Position numbers and translations under genes: made by a program. 35,514 bases of DNA, taken from NCBI GenBank assembly GCA_026419115.1, contig JAOAAA010000027.1:1-35514 (forward strand). The letters are read 5' to 3'. The notes beneath the pieces were generated by a model, which saw nothing but the letters and a program-made list of their open reading frames with translations, searched no databases and was not told where the DNA came from. The stretch comes from Gemmataceae bacterium. Its GTDB lineage: Bacteria; Planctomycetota; Planctomycetia; Gemmatales; Gemmataceae. This document shows positions 20,562-29,733 of the stretch, one piece after another (within the stretch, counting starts at the first letter, position 1; each line of letters begins with the position of its first letter).

Positions 20562-21725
20562 TCAAGTAGACCGTTTAAGATCAGAAACCTCTTGGATATG
20601 TCGAAGCATTTCCTCGAAATGTGCTTCCCATGTGTATTGTTGGGCTATTTCGGAACATAACTGGGACACCTTTCTTCGATGGGGCTCATCACACAAACGA
20701 ACAATAGCGGAGCTAAGTTCCTCAGAATTATGCGGGTTATTGACAACCAGTTGATAATTCTGAGGAAGTAATTCACTAGCACCATTATACTGAGTTGTTA
20801 TGACCGGCAGACCGCAACCAATTGCTTCCAAAGCGACAAGTGAACAGGGATCATAAAATGTGGGATGTATTAAAAAATCAGAACCAAAATAACAATCTCG
20901 CGGATTATCACGAAACCCCAGAAAGATGATTCGATCCGAAATTCCAAGACGATTCGCTAGCTGCAAATAAGTTTGATATTTGGCATTACCCACGACAACA
21001 AGTTTGAAATCGATTTCAGAAGGAATTTTTTGAACAGCCTTTAATAAGGGAGATAAACCTTTAAGTCGATAATTCATAGCTATGAAAAGACCGACTGAGG
21101 TTGAAGAAGTCACATTCCAAGCACGGCGTTCATTGAGACGAATTTCCTGACGATTTGCTGCTTGAAATCGAGAGGGATCAATTGAACTATATAAAACATG
21201 AATACGATCAGATAAACCGAGAAATTCTTGAAAATGACGTTTGACCATCTGACTATTCACTAAAATTCGATAAGGTGGGATATATAAATACTGCTGTCGT
21301 TCGAGTTTTGAAAAGGAAAACGATGTGGGATCAAACAATCGCCCAATCTTGGCCAAGAAACGACTCAATTTCGAGGGATATTTAAGTAGGTTATGATACC
21401 GCGAAGCAGAATGTAATCCCCCTTGAGGGTAAAGAATATCTTGCCCAAATGTTTTATCGAAACCAATGGAAACATCATGGGGTATTGACTGTAGTAATTT
21501 CAAACAATAAATGGCAAATCGCCAAGGTCGAACAAAGCGGGGACCAGAAATAGGAGGGATAGTATGAAAAATAATACCCTCACACAAGGCAGAAGCATCC
21601 CATCGGCATGCAAACAGGTGAACTTCATGACCCGCGTTGACCAAAGCCCTCGCTAAATCACTAATATAATGTTCTGCTCCACCTTTGGCAGGTATCACAC
21701 TCTCATAACATAAAATAATTCGCAT
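20562..21725 (-). CDS. WaaG-like glycosyltransferase (GT4), LPS core sugar transfer
   Basis: The 387-residue product has the GT-B layout of family GT4. The N-terminal domain has GGAEHYISDLARALVNAGHEV. The WaaG-like stretch IGFDKTFGQDILYPQGGLHSA follows, then VLYSSIDPSRF and NYRLKGLSPLL. The donor-binding part is HPTFYDPCSLVALEAIGCG followed by LPVITTQYNGASELL, whose E-x7-E geometry is that of retaining glycosyltransferases. WaaG (RfaG) adds the first glucose to heptose II of the LPS core from the cytoplasmic face of the inner membrane. The gene starts two bases after the WaaP-like gene ends, in a run with waaF, hldE and lpxK, which supports this role. The exact sugar cannot be told. Confidence 0.82.
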   Translation of the reverse strand: MRIILCYESVIPAKGGAEHYISDLARALVNAGHEVHLFACRWDASALCEGIIFHTIPPISGPRFVRPWRFAIYCLKLLQSIPHDVSIGFDKTFGQDILYPQGGLHSASRYHNLLKYPSKLSRFLAKIGRLFDPTSFSFSKLERQQYLYIPPYRILVNSQMVKRHFQEFLGLSDRIHVLYSSIDPSRFQAANRQEIRLNERRAWNVTSSTSVGLFIAMNYRLKGLSPLLKAVQKIPSEIDFKLVVVGNAKYQTYLQLANRLGISDRIIFLGFRDNPRDCYFGSDFLIHPTFYDPCSLVALEAIGCGLPVITTQYNGASELLPQNYQLVVNNPHNSEELSSAIVRLCDEPHRRKVSQLCSEIAQQYTWEAHFEEMLRHIQEVSDLKRST

Positions 21726-21727
21726 AA

Positions 21728-22564
21728 TTATCCATTAGGTCGATCATGACGCAAATAAAGTTTCCATTTCCGAATAATAAACCACTTTGTCAATTGTGGT
21801 TTAGGCAGCGAACGACGATAAAGAATCCAAAATAAAAATCGGTCCCGATTCGTTATGCCGAGGCAATCGGACGAGTAAAGCAATTGTGCTAAATCTTTAG
21901 ATCGATACAACAACGATTTAATCCTTTGATAGGTCATTCTATGAAGATCGATCACGGTAACTTTACCTTCCCAGTTGGTCGGTAACTGTGTTGTATGCTG
22001 CTCATGGATATAAAAATGACACAAATACCAATCGCGATGAAAATAGTGATTGGAATGAAAAAGATGTGACAATCGAACTAATTCATGAATTAATCCTGTT
22101 TTCCATTGCCGAAATTGAATAGGCGTAAGGGTTTGGTAGGCCTTAGGAATCGCTTCATGAAGCGGAAGTTGATTCGTGAGTTCTTTGATTGCAATAAAGG
22201 AACTTAATTGAAGTTTCGGCTTTAGCCATTCGCCCGCTGCCACGGCCTGAGGAGTCGGGATCGACAATCGCTGTGCCGTCTGGAGATTATGCCATTCTTG
22301 TAATCCGGGGCTAGCTGGTTTTGTGGGAAAGATTAAGGCACGAAGTCGATCTCGAAAAGGAAGGCGATAATGCCGTTTCAGATACACAACAAAATCAGAA
22401 GAAATCGTCCATCGGGCAATGCTACGACCTTGCTTCTCATGTAATCGATCTTGAATTGTTAATGTCATGATAGTCGAAGGCCAATCCTGAGGAAGGCGGG
22501 TATCCCATTCAGGAGTTGAGTACAATCGTTCGTACCTAGAAAAAAAACGTGAGATAATCCCCAT
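21728..22564 (-). CDS. WaaP/Kdo-kinase-like LPS core kinase
   Basis: The 278-residue product has the kinase fold of the WaaP/InaA group: FHRDWYLCHFYI (175-186, catalytic D178) and VIDLHRM (204-210, metal-binding D206), with YLKRHY in the N-lobe. The C-terminal part has KDLAQLLYSS...DRFLFW, as in WaaP. WaaP phosphorylates heptose I of the LPS inner core in the cytoplasm, which stabilises the outer membrane through divalent cations. Its ATG overlaps the stop of the upstream kinase-like gene by one base (TAATG) and the WaaG-like gene follows after two bases, so the three are translated in a block. Family is secure; the precise acceptor is inferred. Confidence 0.8.
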   Translation of the reverse strand: MGIISRFFSRYERLYSTPEWDTRLPQDWPSTIMTLTIQDRLHEKQGRSIARWTISSDFVVYLKRHYRLPFRDRLRALIFPTKPASPGLQEWHNLQTAQRLSIPTPQAVAAGEWLKPKLQLSSFIAIKELTNQLPLHEAIPKAYQTLTPIQFRQWKTGLIHELVRLSHLFHSNHYFHRDWYLCHFYIHEQHTTQLPTNWEGKVTVIDLHRMTYQRIKSLLYRSKDLAQLLYSSDCLGITNRDRFLFWILYRRSLPKPQLTKWFIIRKWKLYLRHDRPNG

Positions 22565-23940
22565 TAGTTAACCTTGAATGGATTCCAAAAATTGCTAGCA
22601 AAACTTGTCCGATGATGTTCAATCATGGATTTAAGCCATTCTTGATCTCGCCGGATATGTCGATTTGTGAGCTTTCGATACAAAGTCAAAGCTCGATAAT
22701 CATATGCAATTTTTCCATGACTCAAATAAAATGGGAATGACTGACGATTGAGGATGATCCCGATTTCATGCAATCGGGCTAGTGCGGCATTAAGTTTAGG
22801 AACAATCTGCGGATCGGAGAATTCAATAGGCTGTACAGGAGAAACAGGTTTTGATAAAACAAATGACCTACCTCCTAAACAAGTTAATTGTTGTCCGTAA
22901 GCAATCAGTTTATTAGTGAGACAGCCATATCGTTCTAAATGTAATAGTAATCGTGCCGTTTTGAGATGAGGGGATCTCCAAACTTTTCTTTGTATTCGAT
23001 TAAAGAACCGACTCATGGAAAAGGGATATGTCGAAGATTCGAGTGTGAATTGCTGTCCTTGAATCGGTAGGGTTTCAGGACTCGTTCTTGGTTGGTATAG
23101 ATGATCTAGAATTGATAATAATTCCGAATAATAGTCAGGAATAGCACAAAGTGATTCTCCCTCGAAACGCATCAATTCTTGATCGACACTCGGCATGACT
23201 GCATATCGTAATTGAGTTCTGGGTGTAGAATTCATCTTTAGTTCATTGAGAAACGATTCGATATCAAATTTCAATCCTAATCGATCCCGATAACATTTAA
23301 CAAAAAGATTCCATTCATCAGGTAAGATTAAATTTGTAGGGATCGATTGATACAATTTTTGAAAACATAGTTTTCTCATGGAGAATGAGATTGAATTGGA
23401 TAGCCGTGCTCTTTGCCAATCCAAAAATTGAATGGATCGATCTGGTAAAATAAAAATATGCTTTGCAAAAAGATCACTTTGATAAATTCCTAAAGAATGA
23501 ATCTGAGCTAATCCTTGAGCGATTTGAGATAGCACATAGGATCGGGAAGTATGATTTTTATCATTCGTGAAAAAGTCAAAAAAAGATTCACAAGGACCAA
23601 TTGAATCTAAAACCAGCCAAGATCGGCCATGACGTTCGCCCCACGCCAGCCAAGTTGGACTTAGGTTTTTTAATTGGTTCAAGATATTTACCTCTCGAGC
23701 GGCAAGTGAAGTGAATCCTTGCCCGTCAATGAATGATTTCAAACGATCGGAAAAGCGAATTTCATGTTCTCGCTTGATGAATATCTCATGACCACAGACA
23801 TAAGCGCGACTAACGTTTCGTCGAATATGACCGCTCACTACAACCGATCGAAGCTGTTCAACAAATTCAGGGCTAGTTAACCCCATATTTTGAACACGAT
23901 TGGATTCATCAGAATTGATAATCCAAAAATCACGAGGCAT
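22564..23940 (-). CDS. Second LPS-kinase-like protein, with an added degenerate kinase-like half
   Basis: The 458-residue product has a first kinase-like domain (about 35-250) with IFIKREHE (K56), GIYQSDLFAKHIFI (151-164, D156) and LDWQRAR (173-179), close to the WaaP/Kdo-kinase group. The second half (about 270-450) appears to repeat the fold in outline (LTNKLIAYGQQ, LNAALARLHEIGIILNR), but no catalytic Asp is seen. It may be a pseudokinase or substrate-binding half. The start overlaps the end of waaF by 11 bases and its stop overlaps the next gene by one. Role in phosphorylating the inner core is inferred from context; an alternative is regulation of the neighbouring kinase. Confidence 0.65.
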   Translation of the reverse strand: MPRDFWIINSDESNRVQNMGLTSPEFVEQLRSVVVSGHIRRNVSRAYVCGHEIFIKREHEIRFSDRLKSFIDGQGFTSLAAREVNILNQLKNLSPTWLAWGERHGRSWLVLDSIGPCESFFDFFTNDKNHTSRSYVLSQIAQGLAQIHSLGIYQSDLFAKHIFILPDRSIQFLDWQRARLSNSISFSMRKLCFQKLYQSIPTNLILPDEWNLFVKCYRDRLGLKFDIESFLNELKMNSTPRTQLRYAVMPSVDQELMRFEGESLCAIPDYYSELLSILDHLYQPRTSPETLPIQGQQFTLESSTYPFSMSRFFNRIQRKVWRSPHLKTARLLLHLERYGCLTNKLIAYGQQLTCLGGRSFVLSKPVSPVQPIEFSDPQIVPKLNAALARLHEIGIILNRQSFPFYLSHGKIAYDYRALTLYRKLTNRHIRRDQEWLKSMIEHHRTSFASNFWNPFKVN

Positions 23941-24988
23941 ATTCGTATTCCTCCTGATTCAGTAACAAATCTAAATTGTGAATCACACTATTTGGCAGGA
24001 GTTCCGTCATGCATCGATGATGCCCCAAAGGACATACCCTCTGTTGACAGGGGCCACAAGGCACAGGAACTTGTAGGGACTTTTCTTTACTATAATAAAT
24101 TCGGGTCCAATCAATAAATGTCGGGCCAAACAGACTCACAACAGGTCGCCCAAATGCGGCGGCAATATGTCGAGGGCCGCTATCTGTGGTCACAAGAGCA
24201 TCTAGTTTCTTAATAATTCCTTTTGTTAGCCCCAAGGATAACGATTGCCCAGCAAGGGAAACAACTTGTGGGGACTGAAATTCTGCAACAAGTTCTGATG
24301 CCCGTTTTTTTTCACTTGGTCCACAGACAATTACTACTGCCCAGCCTCGGTCGATAATCGATTTGATGAAAGATTTACTATGATCCTGTGGCCATAATTT
24401 CGCAGCACCAAACGCTCCACCGTTATTAAATCCGATCACTTTTGGATAACGATATAATTGAAACTGGCACCAAAAATTCTCTGCTTGCTGATCCTCGAAT
24501 TCAGTTGTGAATAATTCCATTCGATGACCGGGGTTTGGTAAACCCCTTGCCATAACAATCCTGTTATAATCATCAATAATTGGTTGGGGAATATATTTTC
24601 CAAGCCAATGGCTTTTTTTATGGGTGAGTTTATGTGTTAATAAAAAGCCTCGAAAATATCGATCGAAACCTGTTCGGTATCGAATACGTGCCATCATAGC
24701 AATATAGGCCACGCGAAATGAATTAGGAAATAGAAAGGCTTCGGTAATCTTCTCTTGTCTCAGTGTTGAAATTACCTGCTGTATTCGATGGTCCGATTTT
24801 CCCGATTTATCATACATGATGATTTGATCGAACCAAGGATTTCCAGATAAAATTCCATTGACATAAGGTTTAATGACTGCAATGATTTTTGAGTCTGGCC
24901 AGTATTGACGAATTGTGCGAAAAGCAGGCGTAGCCATCACAACATCACCAATCCAATTGGGCAAGAAAACAGCAACCTTATGCTTCAT
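23930..24988 (-). CDS. waaF: ADP-heptose:LPS heptosyltransferase (GT9, WaaF-like)
   Basis: The 352-residue product begins VAVFLPNWIGDVVMATPAFR, the acceptor-side signature of heptosyltransferases. It carries GFNNGGAFGAAKLWP near the middle and TTDSGPRHIAAAFGRPVVSLFGPT in the donor-binding domain. Cys-rich VPCGPCQQRVCPLGHHRCM near the end is common in WaaF. The enzyme transfers heptose from ADP-heptose to the inner core on the cytoplasmic face. The ATG directly follows the hldE stop with no gap, so substrate maker and user are encoded back to back. WaaF is preferred over WaaC by the motif set; a third GT9 type cannot be excluded. Confidence 0.87.
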   Translation of the reverse strand: MKHKVAVFLPNWIGDVVMATPAFRTIRQYWPDSKIIAVIKPYVNGILSGNPWFDQIIMYDKSGKSDHRIQQVISTLRQEKITEAFLFPNSFRVAYIAMMARIRYRTGFDRYFRGFLLTHKLTHKKSHWLGKYIPQPIIDDYNRIVMARGLPNPGHRMELFTTEFEDQQAENFWCQFQLYRYPKVIGFNNGGAFGAAKLWPQDHSKSFIKSIIDRGWAVVIVCGPSEKKRASELVAEFQSPQVVSLAGQSLSLGLTKGIIKKLDALVTTDSGPRHIAAAFGRPVVSLFGPTFIDWTRIYYSKEKSLQVPVPCGPCQQRVCPLGHHRCMTELLPNSVIHNLDLLLNQEEYEYAS

Positions 24989-26482
24989 TTAGGAATTCCC
25001 TTTCAGTTGCTCAATCACATTCGTGGTGGAGAATCCATGGAGGATTTCGGCTAAATGGACACGCCCGCCGTAACTCTCCACATAATCAGCGCCGACTACA
25101 TTTTCTTTCTTATAATCGGCCCCCTTGACTAACACGTCGGGTCGAATAGTTTCAATTAATACTTTCGGCGTATCTTCGTCAAAAATTGTTACATAATCCA
25201 CACATTGTAACCCTGCTAATACAGTTGCTCGGGCTTCTTGTGGATTGATAGGGCGATTTTCGCCTTTCAATCTTTTTACACTCTTATCCGAGTTTAATCC
25301 AACAATCAAAATATCGCCCTGTCTTTTGGCATCATTCAAATATCTTACATGGCCGGCATGCAATATATCAAAACATCCATTTGTGAAAACAATCTTTTTA
25401 TCAGTCAATTTATATCGATTGACAATCGATTGAATTTGATCTCGATTGAGGATTTTCATGCTTGGGCTTGTGGTATCTGCTTCGTGCATCGTTTGTAGAA
25501 TATCATGCATCATCTCTTCACGGGTGACCGTTGCCACACCGAGTTTCTCGACTTCAATTCCTCCAGCGATATTCGCTAATCGGATTGCATCGGAATAATC
25601 GATTCCTGCTGCCAATGATAAACCGAGAACACTCATCACCATATCCCCTGCACCGGTAATGTCATAAACAGCACGGGGACGTGTTGGAAAAATTCCTTCA
25701 AATCCATTCCGGTGTTTGAGTGCCATACCGTCTTTATCGAGTGTGATGATTGCCGCTTCGAGTTCAAGGCGGTTTAATAATCGATTGGCTGCCTCTAGGG
25801 CATCGAAATTATTTTTAATATCAATTCCCGAGGCAAGCGATGCCTCGAGTCGGTTGGGTGTTATTGTGGAGCATCCCTTGTATTGTGAATAATCACTTCC
25901 TCTTATGGGATCGGCAATCACTTTGATCCCTTTTTTATGTGCAATCGAAACACAATGTTGAATCACTTTTGGAGTACATACTCCTTTATCGTAATCACTA
26001 ATCAATATAACATCTGCTGAACGACTTGCCTTTTCAATTGAATCACAAAGTTGTTCTTGCGTTCTCAAATTTGCGGCATCTTTGACTTCATAATCTACCC
26101 GTAAAATTTGTTGGGGGTGTTTTTGTTGCGCCCGACCTACATATCTTTCCTTCACGGTTGTGGGTCGGGTTGGATCACGAAGAATACCTAGTGAATCAAT
26201 CCCTAAATCTTGAATAATTTTGAGAACGGTTTCGCCATCTCGGTCATCACCCACTAATCCAATCAACGATACGTTGGCGTCGAGCGCTCGGAGCATGGTT
26301 GCTACGGAAGAGGCTCCGCCGAGTCGTTCTTCCTTTTTATCAGCCCGTAATAGAATCACAGGAGCTTCTTGTGAGATACGCTCTGCATTCCCCCAGATGT
26401 AGCGATCTAACATGAGATCACCTACCACGAGGACATTCGGTTTCCCTATGCCAGACAATACATCTAGTAAGTTTCTTCCCAT
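24989..26482 (-). CDS. hldE: Bifunctional heptose-7-phosphate kinase / heptose-1-phosphate adenylyltransferase HldE
   Basis: The 497-residue product has the full two-domain HldE architecture. The PfkB-type kinase domain (1-330) shows VVGDLMLDRYIWG (19-31), LGGASSVA (54-61) and YDITGAGDMVMS (273-284, with the catalytic Asp in GAGD). The nucleotidyltransferase domain (about 345-497) shows FTNGCFDILHAGHVRYL (366-382) and VGLNSDKSVKRLKG (394-407). It makes ADP-D-glycero-beta-D-manno-heptose, the WaaF donor, except for the phosphatase (GmhB) and epimerase (HldD) steps, which are not in this window. It is followed without a gap by waaF and preceded by lpxK after 25 bases. Confidence 0.94.
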   Translation of the reverse strand: MGRNLLDVLSGIGKPNVLVVGDLMLDRYIWGNAERISQEAPVILLRADKKEERLGGASSVATMLRALDANVSLIGLVGDDRDGETVLKIIQDLGIDSLGILRDPTRPTTVKERYVGRAQQKHPQQILRVDYEVKDAANLRTQEQLCDSIEKASRSADVILISDYDKGVCTPKVIQHCVSIAHKKGIKVIADPIRGSDYSQYKGCSTITPNRLEASLASGIDIKNNFDALEAANRLLNRLELEAAIITLDKDGMALKHRNGFEGIFPTRPRAVYDITGAGDMVMSVLGLSLAAGIDYSDAIRLANIAGGIEVEKLGVATVTREEMMHDILQTMHEADTTSPSMKILNRDQIQSIVNRYKLTDKKIVFTNGCFDILHAGHVRYLNDAKRQGDILIVGLNSDKSVKRLKGENRPINPQEARATVLAGLQCVDYVTIFDEDTPKVLIETIRPDVLVKGADYKKENVVGADYVESYGGRVHLAEILHGFSTTNVIEQLKGNS

Positions 26483-26507
26483 CCTAGGTAAATCACACTC
26501 CCAATTA

Positions 26508-27557
26508 TTAAACCGTTTCTGGAATTATACGTAATATCTTATTTTCAATCTCTTCTTTATTATCAACTATCTCGAATCCTACCCTTAAAGCGAATAGCGG
26601 CACCAATCCTATATCGTCAATTCTCAGTTTTACCCAATCTTTTTGAGTTGTCACGATTAGTTCACAACCAGTCGATTTAGCCCAATCACTCAATTCATCC
26701 ACATCCTTTTTGGTGTAATTATGATGATCGGGGTAATTTTTCCATGCAACAATGTTTGCTCCTAAATCCCGTAGGGTTTTCTCGAAGGCGTTTGGGTTTC
26801 CAATTCCACAAAACCCAGCAACCGACTTTCCCTTGATTTCATTGAAATTTTTTTGATCCACTTTATTGAAAAACTGGATCGGTTGATGACGGGCATATGC
26901 AATGGTACAATTTTTATTGTAACGTCGAATTTCTGATTCGATTTTTTCTTTATCAATAAAATTTAAGCCTTCCGATCGTGTGATTATCACAATATCGGCA
27001 CGACGAATTTCCTTTTTGGGTTCGCGTAAAAACCCGTTTGGAAAGAGACGATTTTTCCCCCAAGGATCAAAACTATCTAACAGCACTATATCGAGATCGC
27101 GGTGTAATCGACGATGTTGAAACCCGTCATCGAGAATCAAGACCTCGCATTCTAATTCTTCGATGGCTGTCTTGGCTAAAGCGACACGATCTTTTCCTTG
27201 AAGATGCGGTACCTCGGGCAAATTATCTTCTAGAACTATTGCCTCATCGTTTCGACCCGATTCGTTCCCGTATCCTCGGCTGAGGATCACACAACGGTAT
27301 CCTTGCTCAAGCAAAAATCTTCCCAACCACTCGACGCAGGGGGTTTTTCCAGTCCCGCCCAAGGTCAAATTCCCGACACAAATAATCGGAATTTCAACCT
27401 TTTCTATCTTCTTCCAACCCCAGTCGAATAGAGAGTTTCGCAACCGGACCCCAATTCCATAGGGGATGCGAATTGCCCAAAAGATCGCACGCCACACATA
27501 AGCTAGTGCGTCCTTTGCCGTTCCGCTGCTAATCGCTCGCCATCGATCCGGATTCAA
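26508..27557 (-). CDS. lpxK: Tetraacyldisaccharide 4'-kinase LpxK
   Basis: The 349-residue product shows the LpxK P-loop in GNLTLGGTGKTPCVEWL (62-78; GGTGKT at 67-72) and DDGFQHRRLHRDLDIVLLD in the middle. GFCGIGNP and ITRSEG match other conserved parts. LpxK phosphorylates the 4' position of the lipid A precursor at the inner membrane. The N-terminal hydrophobic stretch VWRAIFWAIRIPYG fits its monotopic anchoring. The start is TTG at 27557 with GGGAGG about ten bases upstream; no ATG suits. It begins the lipid A/core run that continues with hldE and waaF, and it supports true lipid A in this organism. Confidence 0.92.
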   Translation of the reverse strand: MNPDRWRAISSGTAKDALAYVWRAIFWAIRIPYGIGVRLRNSLFDWGWKKIEKVEIPIICVGNLTLGGTGKTPCVEWLGRFLLEQGYRCVILSRGYGNESGRNDEAIVLEDNLPEVPHLQGKDRVALAKTAIEELECEVLILDDGFQHRRLHRDLDIVLLDSFDPWGKNRLFPNGFLREPKKEIRRADIVIITRSEGLNFIDKEKIESEIRRYNKNCTIAYARHQPIQFFNKVDQKNFNEIKGKSVAGFCGIGNPNAFEKTLRDLGANIVAWKNYPDHHNYTKKDVDELSDWAKSTGCELIVTTQKDWVKLRIDDIGLVPLFALRVGFEIVDNKEEIENKILRIIPETV

Positions 27558-27649
27558 TGTTCTATTGCCTCCCTCAAGGGAATGTTTCTCATATTTTGCC
27601 CACTTTCCCTGATTTGGTCAACACCGGATTTTTGTGCAATCGGCACAGG

Positions 27650-28084
27650 TTACGAAGGTTGGGCAACTTGTAAAACTGGGTTTTGAAATACTTGTTGGAG
27701 CGTTTCTTGCTTCTTTTGGATGAGTTGCTCTACCCACGTTTTCCACTTTGCAGGCAAGGAGTGAACAATCGTATTCAAATAACTTAATCCCTGATTATGA
27801 TCCTCTATGATGAGGGGGATGAGCGATTTAATTTCGACAAAATGATAATTGGTATACGATAGGGGAAAATCACCTAATTTTGGTAACGATATCTTTTGGA
27901 GATAAGCCTGTTTGATAAGCTCTTCAAAAATCAGTGATTCTTCGTTGGCACACGCTTCTAATTTCTGCCAGAATTCACGATATTTTTTAGGAATAATTGG
28001 TTGCGCATGTTTTAGATATTTTAGAAAAGATTTTCCCTCGAGATATATCACTTTCTGAATGATTTCAATCTGATCTGCTGTCAT
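27650..28084 (-). CDS. Hypothetical small helical protein coupled to nuoN
   Basis: The ATG at 28084 overlaps the nuoN stop (ATGA), so it is preferred over a TTG two codons earlier. The 144-residue product (MTADQIEIIQKVIYLEGKS...) is all-helical in appearance. EESLIFEELIKQAYLQK and EIKSLIPLIIEDHNQGLSYL suggest a four-helix bundle, but no ferritin-type metal ligands are clearly arranged. It has no signal peptide or membrane segment. Coupling to nuoN hints at a partner or assembly role, which is inference only. No family was recognised. Confidence 0.6.
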   Translation of the reverse strand: MTADQIEIIQKVIYLEGKSFLKYLKHAQPIIPKKYREFWQKLEACANEESLIFEELIKQAYLQKISLPKLGDFPLSYTNYHFVEIKSLIPLIIEDHNQGLSYLNTIVHSLPAKWKTWVEQLIQKKQETLQQVFQNPVLQVAQPS

Positions 28085-29640
28085 TTCCAAATCACCTCAA
28101 GGGAGTTTGCAGCAAGACGAGTCAGTTTGGTCACCGGATCGATCATAATTCCTAAGCCAACAACGGTACCGACCAAAATTGCAAAAAATATCTGATAGCC
28201 GAGATGCAACGGGATTTTGGGAGCCTCGGGAGGAGATTCGTGCAGATACATATATTTAATCAATTTGAGATAATAACCGGCACCTATGGCCGTGTTCAAA
28301 CCTGCAATCACTAAAACACTGATTGAGATAATTTTGAGGAGGTCCAAGCCCCCTGTGAGTGCCCCCATTTCATAAATGCTAACGAAAATTTGAAATTTTG
28401 TGATAAATCCGACTAGCGGAGGTAATCCCAATAGGCTTAGCAAAAAGAAGGTAAGTGCGGCTGCTATTGCAGGGGAACGAGTTCCTAATCCTGCTAGGGT
28501 CGAAATAGCCTCGGAATTCATGTGATTCCGAATCAAGGCAATGGCGGCAAATATCCCTAGGTTTGCCGGTAAATAACCTATGAGATAATACAAAATTGGG
28601 GCCATGGCTCGATTTTGCAACGGAATCATGGCCAAAAGCATAATCCCTGCATGGGCAATGGTTGAATAGGCCAATAACCTTTTTAGGTTCGTTTGTTTCA
28701 ATGCCATTAGGTTCCCGAAGGTTGCGGTCAAGGTACCGGTAAACCCAAGGACAATACCCGTCACAATCATGTTGATGTAGGCATTTTCAAAACTGTATGG
28801 CCCAACCAAGGCTAATAGAAATCGGGCGGTGATTGCTAAGGCGGCTCCTTTTGATGCCACAGATAAAAAGCCTGCTACCTCAGCGGGTGCCCCCTCAAAA
28901 GCATCGGGTCCCCAAAAATGAAACGGTACGATCGCTAATTTGAACCCTAGTCCCACGAAAATCAGCACGGCACCGATCAATCCATTCAGGTTCAAATTAT
29001 CTCGATCAATATAAATCACCCGTTGCAGCTCGCTAAAACTGGCACTCGCTGTGACGGCACAAACCAAACTGATGCCATAAAGCATCACACCCGAAGCCGC
29101 CGACCCATACACCACATACTTCAAAGCCGCCTCGGACCCTTTCCTTTTGCCCTTAAAGAAACCCGTTAGGGCATAGGCCGGTAAACTTGCCATTTCGGCA
29201 GAAAGAAAGAGCATCAGCAAATGATGCGACGAAGCCAAAAACATCAAGCCGACGGTGGAACCTAACAACAGGGTAACATAATCGGCCGAATCTTCTCGAT
29301 CGGGAATCCCCGTCATCAGCCCCGTGAGTAAGGTTACCATGGTAGCGAGCAGCAGGAAAATTCGAGTGAACAGCCCAAACCCATCAAAGCGGAGTAGCCC
29401 CCCAAAGGCGAGTTGGGATCGCGAGGCAATTTCCGACCAAGAATCGATCGAAATCCCCAAGGCAATCGCTACGCCAATCACGGCCGGTACAACGATTTGC
29501 AATCGTCGAACCGTCGAGAAAAGCCGAGCCAACAGGAATAAGATAATCGCCCCAGAAAGGATGAGTTCAGGTAATGCCAACTGACAATCTCGCAGGAGAT
29601 TGGAGAACATACCCGTTAATGGTGATGGAGAAGGTGGCAT
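28081..29640 (-). CDS. nuoN: NADH-quinone oxidoreductase subunit N (NuoN)
   Basis: The 519-residue product is a multi-pass membrane protein of the antiporter-like complex I type. It shows typical NuoN stretches: LPAYALTGFFKGKRKGSEAALKYVVYGSAASG, the lysine-bearing segment LGFKLAIVPFHFWGPDAFEGAPAEVAGFLS, LLAYSTIAHAGIMLLA, and LSLLGLPPLVGFITKF. NuoN is one of three proton-pumping subunits in the membrane arm. The start at 29640 lacks a close ribosome binding site; GGAGG lies about 17 bases away, so MFSNLL (ten codons later) is also possible. No other nuo gene is in the window, so it is separated from at least its downstream partners. It starts the minus-strand run, divergent from def. Confidence 0.92.
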   Translation of the reverse strand: MPPSPSPLTGMFSNLLRDCQLALPELILSGAIILFLLARLFSTVRRLQIVVPAVIGVAIALGISIDSWSEIASRSQLAFGGLLRFDGFGLFTRIFLLLATMVTLLTGLMTGIPDREDSADYVTLLLGSTVGLMFLASSHHLLMLFLSAEMASLPAYALTGFFKGKRKGSEAALKYVVYGSAASGVMLYGISLVCAVTASASFSELQRVIYIDRDNLNLNGLIGAVLIFVGLGFKLAIVPFHFWGPDAFEGAPAEVAGFLSVASKGAALAITARFLLALVGPYSFENAYINMIVTGIVLGFTGTLTATFGNLMALKQTNLKRLLAYSTIAHAGIMLLAMIPLQNRAMAPILYYLIGYLPANLGIFAAIALIRNHMNSEAISTLAGLGTRSPAIAAALTFFLLSLLGLPPLVGFITKFQIFVSIYEMGALTGGLDLLKIISISVLVIAGLNTAIGAGYYLKLIKYMYLHESPPEAPKIPLHLGYQIFFAILVGTVVGLGIMIDPVTKLTRLAANSLEVIWK

Positions 29641-29733
29641 GATAAAAATACTTTACGAACCTCCAAGGCAGTGCCAAGCCGTAGTTCTTGTCCTCAAGGT
29701 TCATTTTTGAATTTGTGAGATGACTCGCTCTTT

